DNA of 53,149 nucleotides from Prolixibacteraceae bacterium (lineage in GTDB: Bacteria > Bacteroidota > Bacteroidia > Bacteroidales > Prolixibacteraceae). Made by a program: the position numbers and the translations under genes. A model generated the notes under the pieces. The model was not told the DNA's origin. It saw nothing but the letters and a program-made list of their open reading frames with translations, and made no database searches. Every line of letters starts with the position of its first letter. The first letter of the stretch is position 1. Shown piece by piece: positions 44,944 through 53,149 of the stretch. The stretch is taken from contig JAONJW010000017.1 in assembly GCA_028377305.1 (NCBI GenBank), positions 1 through 53,149 on the forward strand. Direction: 5' to 3'.

Positions 44944-47900
44944 TTAGTCGTTAGATTTACGGTTTAGGTAGTAATAACACAAAGGAACAAAATAGAGACT
45001 TACGAAGGTTCCTAATGTCATCCCTCCAATAATCACCAAAGCCAATGGACGTTGTAAGACACTACCCATATCATCACCAATTAGAAATGGCACCAATGCT
45101 AAGATGGTAGTGATACTGGTCATTAATATTGGTTTTAACCGCCTGTGACCTCCCTCTTCGATAGCCTCTTTCAGACCTCTACCTTGTTTTCGCAATTGGT
45201 TGATGGTATCGATCTTCAATATCGAGTCATTGATGATAATACCACACATCACAATAATTCCAATCATTGCCATCAGATTTAGTGTTTCACCTCCAACCCA
45301 TAGTATAAATAGAGCACCAGCAATATCCATCGGTACCTCTAAGAGTACAATAAAAGGTTGGGTTAGACTTTCAAATTGTGCCGCAAGGATAAAGTAAAGA
45401 AGGCATAAAGCGATAAGTAGTACAATGAGAAGTTCTTTAAGAACGGCCTTCGCTTTTATAATACTTCCCCCGAAAGAGCTGTTCATATCTTGCTTCTCCC
45501 GAACCTCTCTCTTCAATAGTTGCTCTAGTTCTGTTTGATCATAGCCTCCTGTTGACTCAAAATTAATAGGAAAAACCTGCCCCTTTCTATTGCCAAAATA
45601 GGTCTTAAAATTTGTCTTCTGTTTCAATGTCACCAAAGAGGAGACTGGAATATCAACACTCTTTTGGTTTCGAATCTTTAGCTCTCTAAGCACCTGTTCC
45701 ATAGAGTGCATCTTTCCACTGATAACAATAGGGATATATACAGAGCTACTTCGTAGATCCTCTATCTTAAAACTCTTTAGTGCAGTCTTTAATTTATTAA
45801 ATAGTGCCACCTGCCCTACTCGATATAGTGTTAGATGTTCAGGAATCACACATATCTCTACATAGGTTTCACTTGCAAAAGGGGTGATCAACCCAAAAGG
45901 ATATTGATGATTAAGATATTCCACGAAGTGATTCAAACTATCAACACCGACTTGCTGTTTCTGTCTCTTCTGCTCTAAATTCAGAATAAAAGGAGCCTCT
46001 TTCCCTTCGAACATCTGTGTAAATCCAGAAGGCGGAACAGAGATATCGTAGTGAGCAATAGGATAACGAGTGGTAAAATAGTTGTGTATCTTATCTTCAA
46101 AATCACTCTTATCAATACTTTGGCGTAACTTTAAATAGATCACACTCTCATTTTCGGCTAACTCCAAGTCGTTATGGTGAAGAAACTGCTGCGTTCCCAC
46201 ATAACTATCAGAATGTTCAATATACGGCTTGACATCATCCAGTAGATCTACGACCCGATGTCTATTCTCTCTTAGGTTAATTCGCTCATTCCAATCTAGT
46301 TTCACCAACACCTCATTTTCATCTAATACAGGGAATCGCTCTTTCGGCAAAATATAAACAAAGAGACAGGCAAAACCGATAAGCATTAAAAAGGCAGCAA
46401 ACATCCCTTTTCTATGGTTAAAGACCCAATGCCACCCTTTCTCATAAGCATCTGATGAAGAGAATATCGCAAAACGATTCTTCTTCTCTTGCGGTCTCTT
46501 TCGACCTCTAATCCATATCAACCGATAGAGGGTAGGGATTAAAATAATCGATACCACTAAGGAAGAACTTAATCCTATGGTGACTGCCATCGCTTGATCG
46601 TAGAATAGCGCTCCAGATATCCCACTGAGGTAGATCAATGGTAAAAAGACAGCGCAGGTCGTCAATACAGACGATATAAGAGGACGAATAACCTCATGGG
46701 TACCATTGGCACATGCTTCCATAAGATCATCTCCCATAGAGATCCTTTGGGTGATATTGTCAATCACGATAATCGAGTTATCGATCATCATTCCAACACC
46801 TAAAATAAGGCCCGATAGCGAAATGATATTGATAGATATATCCATTAGGTAGAATAGCAGTAGAGAGATTACCAATGATATCGGCACACTTACCCCTATT
46901 AGCCATGGCGATCGACCATCTTTTAAGAATAAGAACATCACCAAGAATGCCAGTAATCCTCCCCACCATAAGCTCTGAAACAGATTACTCATGGCATATT
47001 TAAGTATCCCTGTCTGGTCTCTTACTTTGGTGATCTCGATAAAAGGATAATCCTTCGTGATACGACGCAAAAGGCCATTCACCTTTTTAGACATATCCTC
47101 CATTCTAGCATCTGCCTGTTTTACTATCGCCATGGAGATACCTTCCTCTCCGTTAGTCATAAACAGTCCACTACGACTTTGAGCTCTCATCTCTACTGTT
47201 GCAATATCTTTTAGTTGCAATAGATGTTGATTGACGTTCAAGTAGATACTTTTCACATCCTCTAACTGATGTAAACCGTTAGACAAATGGATGTTATATT
47301 GATACTGACCATCTTTCACCTGTATAGAGCCAAAGCCTCTATTGTGTTCGTTTATCACTCTAGTTAGCTGCTCTGTTCTTAATCCCAATGATTTCATCTT
47401 TTGGGCATCTGGAGTAATAGATATCTCAGGAAACATTCTTCCTGTCATATCTACCATTGCAACTTCTGGTAGCTGTTCAATTTTCTTTCGTATCACATTG
47501 GAAACCGTCTCGCTTAAATCTAAATGATCCGTTTTACTCTCTACGTTTTTCTTCAATGAAGCATTCAAATAGAAAGCTGGAAGATCGGTAGAAGAAGCCT
47601 TCATTATAGCAGGACGTTCAAAATCCTTAGGCATATTGCGCATCACCATATCCACCTTTTCATTGACATCGATAAAGGCATAGTTAAGGTCTCTACCATA
47701 TGAAAAACGCAATACTATCGAAGCGATACCATCTCTGGTTTCACTTTGCAGGCTTTCCAAATAAGGCAACTGATTGAGCCTACTTCTAAATCGACGAACC
47801 ACCTCATTCTCTAGCTCTAGGGCTGTCTTATTTTTCCCATTCAACTGAATGGTAATAACAGGTATATCTACATCGGGAATCAATGAGACAGGTAGCTTCT

Positions 47901-47982
47901 GAGAAGTTACCAACCCCAACATCAGAATCGCAATAAACGACATAACTACTGCGATGGGTCTACGTATTAAAAAATTCACCAT
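44944..47982 (-). CDS. RND efflux permease (second of two)
   Basis: 1012-aa inner-membrane pump of the resistance-nodulation-division superfamily, with 12 membrane segments and two large periplasmic loops (after the first and seventh helices). TM4 reads GVGMMIDNSIIVIDN: Asp401 matches the first relay Asp of AcrB, and the second relay position is Asn402. TM10 reads GIIINDSIL, so the relay Lys is replaced by Asn918. Such variants are known in the superfamily, so activity is plausible, but the coupling ion may differ. Substrate cannot be read. It is separated by 12 bp from the first RND gene and 11 bp from tolC. Confidence 0.88.
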   Translation of the reverse strand: MVNFLIRRPIAVVMSFIAILMLGLVTSQKLPVSLIPDVDIPVITIQLNGKNKTALELENEVVRRFRSRLNQLPYLESLQSETRDGIASIVLRFSYGRDLNYAFIDVNEKVDMVMRNMPKDFERPAIMKASSTDLPAFYLNASLKKNVESKTDHLDLSETVSNVIRKKIEQLPEVAMVDMTGRMFPEISITPDAQKMKSLGLRTEQLTRVINEHNRGFGSIQVKDGQYQYNIHLSNGLHQLEDVKSIYLNVNQHLLQLKDIATVEMRAQSRSGLFMTNGEEGISMAIVKQADARMEDMSKKVNGLLRRITKDYPFIEITKVRDQTGILKYAMSNLFQSLWWGGLLAFLVMFLFLKDGRSPWLIGVSVPISLVISLLLFYLMDISINIISLSGLILGVGMMIDNSIIVIDNITQRISMGDDLMEACANGTHEVIRPLISSVLTTCAVFLPLIYLSGISGALFYDQAMAVTIGLSSSLVVSIILIPTLYRLIWIRGRKRPQEKKNRFAIFSSSDAYEKGWHWVFNHRKGMFAAFLMLIGFACLFVYILPKERFPVLDENEVLVKLDWNERINLRENRHRVVDLLDDVKPYIEHSDSYVGTQQFLHHNDLELAENESVIYLKLRQSIDKSDFEDKIHNYFTTRYPIAHYDISVPPSGFTQMFEGKEAPFILNLEQKRQKQQVGVDSLNHFVEYLNHQYPFGLITPFASETYVEICVIPEHLTLYRVGQVALFNKLKTALKSFKIEDLRSSSVYIPIVISGKMHSMEQVLRELKIRNQKSVDIPVSSLVTLKQKTNFKTYFGNRKGQVFPINFESTGGYDQTELEQLLKREVREKQDMNSSFGGSIIKAKAVLKELLIVLLIALCLLYFILAAQFESLTQPFIVLLEVPMDIAGALFILWVGGETLNLMAMIGIIVMCGIIINDSILKIDTINQLRKQGRGLKEAIEEGGHRRLKPILMTSITTILALVPFLIGDDMGSVLQRPLALVIIGGMTLGTFVSLYFVPLCYYYLNRKSND

Positions 47983-47994
47983 AATATCTCGTTT

Positions 47995-50900
47995 TTACGC
48001 TTTCTCTTTTTTACCTACATTCATAAATATTGGCAGGCTTACAAACACTGCAATCAAACTAAACAATAGCCCCCCCATCGCTCCTAGAGCTAATGCGAAC
48101 CAAAACCCCTTATCTTGACTATCTATCAAGAATGGAACCATCCCCAAGACTGTCGATACTACGGTCAATAGGATTGGAATTACTTTCTTATGAAAAGCAT
48201 GCAAATAACTATCTAGTGCATTACGGTTTGAACTATCTCGAAGATGGTTGAAGTCATACACAATGAACAGTGCAGTATTGACTGTGATTCCAGACAGAAG
48301 AATCATCGAAGCATAGCCCCCTTGATTAAAAGGATATTCCGTAATGGTAAAAATGGAGAAGATCCCAATGAAAGAGAGTGGTATCATGGTGATAATCACT
48401 AACGGTTGAATCAATGACTCCAAAAGAACCGCACATATAAAATAGATGATCACTGCCACCAAGAAAAGTAATCCATACTGCTTCTTATCTTTGGCATTCC
48501 ATCTCCATCTTCTATTGGAACTCTCTTCGACTCGATAACCTGTTGGGAGCTGCTCACTAATTTCATCAACAATTTTTTCTCTGTACATCTCACTAAAACT
48601 ACGATCTCCGATAAATTCGTAGTCTACACGCATCACATACTCCTGATTTCTCTTCTCTATACTTCCCGAAGTAAACTCTTTACGAACTCTAGCCACATCT
48701 TTTAAACGAACCCCTTTTTTAAAGATCCCATCTAATAGCATATTTTGGATATCCCATATGGGTACTGCTTCTACGAGTTTAGGTCTTAAAAACATCGAAC
48801 GAAAGGAATCACCATTTCCTACAGGAGGTAGGTTTTGTATCGCCCAATTGTGCTGGCTTAAGAGATAGTATAACTCTCCTAAAGTCAATTGATATTTGGC
48901 CAGTTTCTTCAGATCGACATCTACCACATACTCAAATTTCTTATCCCTAATTCTCTGTTTATTCGCATGAACAACCACCTCTTTCACACGAATACTTTTT
49001 TGAAGTTCTTTTTTTATGTTGTTACCAATCTTCATCAGTACAGGATAGCTCGTTCCCACTAGGGAGATGGATTGATTTAAGTTTCGTTCCGAGATATGGT
49101 TATTAAACCCCTGAGGATCCACCCCATAGATTCGGGCATCCAAACTTCCCGTTTCTGTGGCTATTTGGATCAATTCACTCTTCAAGAACATAGGGAAAGC
49201 CCCACTCTGCTCCTCTTCTTTGAAATGTATTTCCATGAAGCCATAATTTGCGCTATAGATATGACTTACAAATCGATCAATCTCACTATATTGAGATAAC
49301 CTTCTCTCGATCTTTAGAAATGAATTATTCATCTGGTCGAGCGTAGCGCCATCAGGCATCATAGCTTGCATTCGAAGCATGACTTTTGGTTCTTGCCTTC
49401 CTGCATGGGTCTCAAAGTATTGAGAAAAGCGATATAACACCCCTCCTCCTATACGGTTGAACCACGGCAAGATATCTTGTTGAAAGAAATTACTTCCTAT
49501 ACTTTTATTATAACTATCTTCAAACCAAGTCCTTTCCACCTTGTCTCTCCCCCATCGACTCTCTGGTTTCCCTAAGTGGGATGGAATAGAGAAAAAGGGA
49601 ATACCAAAAACCAATATCGAGAGAGTAATCATACTTTTACGATAACGACAACCCCACAATATAAATCGTTCATAAACACGTGAAACTTTAATTACACGAC
49701 GTAACCCCCTCTGCGCTTTTACAGCATCTCTCTTTTTCATCGGCACCTTGTCCATCAATGCAGGGATAAAGAAGTATGCGATCAAAAGAGAGACAATAAG
49801 ATTTATGATCATCACCCATGAGAAATCAACTAAGTTCATTCTCTGGTTCTCCTTCAAGAAAAAGATCACTGACAAAGAGCCTATAGTAGTTAATGTGGCT
49901 GCAAAGATAGCCCAGAAGATATTCTCATTGGACTGTCGCTTACAATAGTCCGCCATCACAATGGTATTATCAATAATAATCCCTAATGATACCGTGATCC
50001 CCGCCAATGAATACAGATGTATCTGTACATCAAAAAAGAGATAACCAACAACTGCAATGGCTAAGTTGACCAACAACGACACTGTAATCACCAATAGGTA
50101 ACGCCAGTCTCTACTGATGACCCACACAAAAAGAAGGAGGATAAGTAAGGCCAAACCCGACCTAAAAAGGATCTTATCACGCTCCTCTCTTAACGATTTA
50201 GAGGCATCATAACTCAAATCTAAAGAGACACTCTTGGGTAGCGATTTCTCTATGATCTCCACCTTCTCTAGCACCTCTGCTCCTAACTCGATTTGATTGG
50301 CCCCCTCACTGCTGTAGATATTAAGATATATTGTATTGAGACCATTTAACCTGAAATAGCGTGAAGGAGGAGTGTGACGTACCTTTACTTTAGCAACCTC
50401 CCCTAATCGAACGATATGGTCATTAACAGTTCCAATAATGATTTTATCCCATGCGATGGTATCATCATGATGAAAAGAGCCACCGCAATAGCTAAATGCG
50501 TGCCATGACGACTCTTGTTGATCAAGCCACTTAAATAACCCTAACTCTTCTTTATTGAAATAGAGATACATCGCATTGGCGACATTCCTCGTGGTCATTC
50601 CATACTGGTGAAGTCGACCTGTATCATATTCCACACACCACTCCAATGGGGTAACCCCGTCGACCTCTACCGATTCGACTTCGTCAATCTCACCTAAGGA
50701 TGACACCAAATAGTCCTCTGCATACTTTCCTAAGGCATCCTTACTTTTGGTCCCATGAACAGTAAAAGTCATCAAACGTATTCGCGTATCATTACGTTGA
50801 TAACTTCCCCCAATGACAGGGCGCGTAACACCATCAGGCAATTTGGGATAAAGTGTCCGAAGTATCGATGACAATTCAAATCTAACGACATCTATATTCA

Positions 50901-51183
50901 CCTCTTTTTTGAAAGTGAGACGAATGCGGCCTTCTCCTTTCGATGAATTGGAGCTTATATCTTTTAAGCCATCCATAGTGGACAATACTCCTTCAATGGA
51001 AGAGGTCACCTCTCTCTCTATAATCTCGGCAGATACACCTCTCCAACGGTAAGAGACAACCACTTGGTTACTTTCACGAGTAGGTTGTAGTTGAACGGTT
51101 AGCTGCGAAGCCAAGGCCATACCAACAATAGCAAGAACAATAAAGATGACATTAATTCTAAATGAATTTTTAACGCTTGCCAT
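47995..51183 (-). CDS. RND efflux permease (first of two)
   Basis: 1062-aa inner-membrane RND pump subunit, clearly different from its partner. The first helix and porter head (QLTVQLQPTRESNQVVVSYRWRGVSAEIIEREV) are standard. TM4 reads SLGIIIDNTIVMADY, again with a single Asp followed by Asn. TM10 reads GITVNTALFIV, also lacking the AcrB-type Lys. It begins 2 bp after the adaptor gene, so translation is coupled. Two unlike RND subunits on one adaptor and one channel recall the MdtB/MdtC heteromultimer. Confidence 0.86.
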   Translation of the reverse strand: MASVKNSFRINVIFIVLAIVGMALASQLTVQLQPTRESNQVVVSYRWRGVSAEIIEREVTSSIEGVLSTMDGLKDISSNSSKGEGRIRLTFKKEVNIDVVRFELSSILRTLYPKLPDGVTRPVIGGSYQRNDTRIRLMTFTVHGTKSKDALGKYAEDYLVSSLGEIDEVESVEVDGVTPLEWCVEYDTGRLHQYGMTTRNVANAMYLYFNKEELGLFKWLDQQESSWHAFSYCGGSFHHDDTIAWDKIIIGTVNDHIVRLGEVAKVKVRHTPPSRYFRLNGLNTIYLNIYSSEGANQIELGAEVLEKVEIIEKSLPKSVSLDLSYDASKSLREERDKILFRSGLALLILLLFVWVISRDWRYLLVITVSLLVNLAIAVVGYLFFDVQIHLYSLAGITVSLGIIIDNTIVMADYCKRQSNENIFWAIFAATLTTIGSLSVIFFLKENQRMNLVDFSWVMIINLIVSLLIAYFFIPALMDKVPMKKRDAVKAQRGLRRVIKVSRVYERFILWGCRYRKSMITLSILVFGIPFFSIPSHLGKPESRWGRDKVERTWFEDSYNKSIGSNFFQQDILPWFNRIGGGVLYRFSQYFETHAGRQEPKVMLRMQAMMPDGATLDQMNNSFLKIERRLSQYSEIDRFVSHIYSANYGFMEIHFKEEEQSGAFPMFLKSELIQIATETGSLDARIYGVDPQGFNNHISERNLNQSISLVGTSYPVLMKIGNNIKKELQKSIRVKEVVVHANKQRIRDKKFEYVVDVDLKKLAKYQLTLGELYYLLSQHNWAIQNLPPVGNGDSFRSMFLRPKLVEAVPIWDIQNMLLDGIFKKGVRLKDVARVRKEFTSGSIEKRNQEYVMRVDYEFIGDRSFSEMYREKIVDEISEQLPTGYRVEESSNRRWRWNAKDKKQYGLLFLVAVIIYFICAVLLESLIQPLVIITMIPLSFIGIFSIFTITEYPFNQGGYASMILLSGITVNTALFIVYDFNHLRDSSNRNALDSYLHAFHKKVIPILLTVVSTVLGMVPFLIDSQDKGFWFALALGAMGGLLFSLIAVFVSLPIFMNVGKKEKA

Positions 51184-51185
51184 AC

Positions 51186-52271
51186 TTACTGTATTACTTC
51201 GATAGGAGTATCGTGTGCTAAATCAAAATTATTAGAGACAATCACTTCGTCTCCTTCTGCTAGTTTGCCTTCTAGTATCTGAACATTCAAACTATTCTCT
51301 TCTCCTGGCGTTACATAAACCCATTTGGCTTTCTTTCCATTACGAACAAAGAGTACATTCTTATTCTGACGATACAACACCGCACTCTTGGGGACCACCA
51401 GACAGCGAGCCCCTTCACTTTGGACGATCACATTGACATTCATCCCATCGATCAATTGATGTTTCGAATTATTCACTTTCGCCCTAATATGAACCATCCC
51501 AGATGCATCCACTCTTGGATCAATCGCAGCAACCGTACCTGTTAGCTCTAAACTCTTATTGGCAAAAGGCACCACCTTAATCTTTTCCCCTTTGGAGATC
51601 TTATTGTATTCTCCTTCTAAGATGGAGAAGTCCACCCAAACCATATGATCATCCACCACATCACAACATTTTTTATAACTTGATGCAGGATTATATACTT
51701 CGGCTTGTAGATCCGATATAACACCATTTAAAGGAGAACGAACCTCTCTATCTCTATAATTTATCTTTGCTCGTTTTAAAGCAATGGCTGCACTGTTAAA
51801 CCCACTCTTGATCTTAATCATTTTCAACATTACGGGATCTATAGTCGCAGTATCCTTGGTCGTAAAACCATAGCCAAGCAACTTGTCCTCAAGGGTAATA
51901 CAGGCTTTATCATATTGTAGTTGTACTTCATCCAAACGCATCTTAAGCTCCTCTGACGAAACCGTAGCAATCAAATCGCCTCTCTTCACCCTTGTCCCAT
52001 TCACCACATGAAGTGCAACAATCTGATCTTTGGCCTTAAAGGGAACAGCAGCTTTTCCGCAAGCATGTACGATTCCATTACTTAATAGTTCATGATGAAA
52101 CCTGCTTTTTACCGCCTTCTTTACCTTCACTTTCGTGACCGTATCCACCGTTAAAGCCGTCTGGGTTTTCAATTCACTTTCCTCCTCTTGTTTCGTAGAA
52201 CACGAAAACAAAGACATAAGAAGAAAAGAACTCAAAAGAATATGTAATGAGTTACCTAAGTTAGTTTGCAT
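51186..52271 (-). CDS. RND periplasmic adaptor (membrane fusion) lipoprotein
   Basis: 361-aa HlyD/AcrA-type adaptor, first gene of the efflux operon. The signal peptide ends in the lipobox LFSC, anchoring it to the inner membrane. A biotinyl-lipoyl half (KAAVPFKAKDQIVALHVVNGTRVKRGDLIAT, about 72-102), a hairpin, and a second half (REVRSPLNGVISDLQAEVYN) are visible, then the beta-barrel (VVPFANKSLELTGTVAAIDPRVD) and a membrane-proximal domain. The helical hairpin is short, about 60 residues. It lies 75 bp downstream of the redoxin-like gene. Confidence 0.88.
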   Translation of the reverse strand: MQTNLGNSLHILLSSFLLMSLFSCSTKQEEESELKTQTALTVDTVTKVKVKKAVKSRFHHELLSNGIVHACGKAAVPFKAKDQIVALHVVNGTRVKRGDLIATVSSEELKMRLDEVQLQYDKACITLEDKLLGYGFTTKDTATIDPVMLKMIKIKSGFNSAAIALKRAKINYRDREVRSPLNGVISDLQAEVYNPASSYKKCCDVVDDHMVWVDFSILEGEYNKISKGEKIKVVPFANKSLELTGTVAAIDPRVDASGMVHIRAKVNNSKHQLIDGMNVNVIVQSEGARCLVVPKSAVLYRQNKNVLFVRNGKKAKWVYVTPGEENSLNVQILEGKLAEGDEVIVSNNFDLAHDTPIEVIQ

Positions 52272-52346
52272 AGTTATTATCAGTTAGTTTGAATACATCT
52301 TTATTGTATAATCAAAGCAATTGGTCTATAAAGATATAAGCTAAAC

Positions 52347-52898
52347 TTATAAAGTTGATATTTTTCGAAAATAATTATCTGTCCTTTGGTATAAACTTTT
52401 ATCTGGTATAAAAATATCTTGCGTAATGAGAGAAGAATCTGTTATTATTACATATGGATAACCAAACCGATCAGCAGATAATGGTAAGTCTTCATAAGTA
52501 AAATAATAATTAGACCTCAATTTTTCAACTTCCTTATAGGCTATCACTTCTCGCTTATTATTAAAATGAAACAATATTACGTAGTTATCATCTGAGTACA
52601 GATTAAAATAATATAATGCATGGTCTATACAATAAGAACATTGAGGAATAGTTAGTTTTAAGATAACAAGCTTATCATTATCTATCAATTTTTTCAAACA
52701 CAGAGTATCTCCATTGACATCTTCAATAATTATATTAGGCATTAATTCATTAGTTGAAGCATCTGCAATACTATCTTTGATAACACACCCTTGACATCGA
52801 TCATTTTTGTATCCTAAATATAGTCTTGATTTTTGTATATAAATGTATATGAAACAACAAATAATAATTAATAATAATCTTGTTAACTTCTTATTCAT
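52347..52898 (-). CDS. Membrane-anchored thioredoxin-like protein with two CxxC motifs
   Basis: 183-aa exported protein. An N-terminal helix (about 7-22) anchors it, with the rest in the periplasm. IPQCSYC (Cys87 and Cys90) sits after a beta-strand as in thioredoxin folds, and YPYVIITD near residue 148 resembles the cis-Pro loop of redoxins. A second pair, Cys35 and Cys38 (CQGC), lies just after the anchor. The role is likely thiol exchange or reduction, but I could not assign a subfamily. It lies 4 bp after a probable propeller gene and 75 bp before the adaptor gene, and could be part of either unit. Confidence 0.7.
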   Translation of the reverse strand: MNKKLTRLLLIIICCFIYIYIQKSRLYLGYKNDRCQGCVIKDSIADASTNELMPNIIIEDVNGDTLCLKKLIDNDKLVILKLTIPQCSYCIDHALYYFNLYSDDNYVILFHFNNKREVIAYKEVEKLRSNYYFTYEDLPLSADRFGYPYVIITDSSLITQDIFIPDKSLYQRTDNYFRKISTL

Positions 52899-52902
52899 TG
52901 GG

Positions 52903-53149
52903 CTAGTCTTTCAGTTTTGTAAAAACGATAATGGGATTGTTATCCATGCTCAATTCCCTAACACCATATCTGTGAAATATCTTCATAAAACTCTGAAATG
53001 CAGCCACATCATCCTTCTTGAATTGCTGACCAATTTCCAAAATAACTTTAGGTGATATCGCCGAAATAAATCTATCGTGAGAGTAATAGTTGAATGGAAA
53101 AAAAAACAAATGTGTTTCATCGCCTTGTATACGATTACAATTAATCAAT
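52903..53149 (-). CDS. C-terminal end of a beta-propeller-type protein (partial at window edge)
   Basis: About 81 residues and a stop codon are inside the window; the 5' part lies beyond the right edge, so the Met at the edge is probably internal. The final residues, DNNPIIVFTKLK, match the NPvlv-yK-LK ending common to Bacteroidota 6-bladed propeller lipoproteins, and the preceding FPFNYYSHDRFISAISPK also fits. The call rests on this short similarity only. It is followed after 4 bp by the thioredoxin-like gene. Confidence 0.5.
   Translation of the reverse strand, partial: LINCNRIQGDETHLFFFPFNYYSHDRFISAISPKVILEIGQQFKKDDVAAFQSFMKIFHRYGVRELSMDNNPIIVFTKLKD

Noticed and set aside
1-53149. CRISPR array, tRNA, rRNA, integrase or transposase
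   Set aside because: The intergenic stretches were read for direct-repeat arrays, tRNA-like cloverleafs and att-like repeats, and none was found; no coding frame resembles a recombinase.

Overview
The window looks like a chromosomal segment of a low-GC, polysaccharide-degrading Bacteroidota (Bacteroidales/Marinilabiliales-type). The signs are SusC/SusD pairs, SusD lipoproteins with a Cys-22 lipobox, TAnnTTTG-type -7 promoter elements, 6-bladed beta-propeller lipoproteins, and housekeeping genes of bacteroidete type. The species cannot be fixed from the sequence alone. The several secreted S1 sulfatases suggest a diet of sulfated glycans, marine or mucosal. No rRNA, tRNA, CRISPR array, integrase or transposase gene was seen.

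Region 1 (1-20727, all minus strand) is a sulfated-glycan uptake locus. Reading in the direction of transcription it holds three paralogous S1 sulfatases of 483 aa each, then three paralogous SusC/SusD pairs. Most units end in their own intrinsic terminator, so the locus appears to be six transcription units rather than one operon. No glycoside hydrolase, polysaccharide lyase, sulfatase-maturation enzyme or regulator is encoded here. The locus can be read as desulfation plus import, with backbone cleavage and control encoded elsewhere.

Region 2 (20938-37460) is mostly housekeeping: mgtC-like; a YjjG-like HAD phosphatase with a small membrane protein; aroB-aroA-tadA; deoD; a DUF4783-yihY-ruvC operon converging on deoD; rlmH with a 1222-aa NtrY-like orphan histidine kinase; a Cys-rich beta-helix lipoprotein; a CvfB-like S1-domain protein; and gdhA. 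RibF and an alpha/beta hydrolase follow at 38172-40325, separated by a repeat-rich spacer.

Region 3 (39459-53149, all minus strand) is an envelope neighbourhood. At the right edge are the C-terminus of a probable beta-propeller protein and a membrane-anchored thioredoxin-like protein with two CxxC motifs. Next comes a tight efflux operon (adaptor, two different RND permeases, TolC-like channel). Beyond a Bacteroidota-type interspersed repeat lie two more beta-propeller lipoproteins. This cluster, with two RND pumps that both lack the classical relay lysine and sit next to beta-propeller/redoxin genes, is the best candidate here for an undercharacterised system.

All family calls are from reading motifs by eye; no database search was possible.
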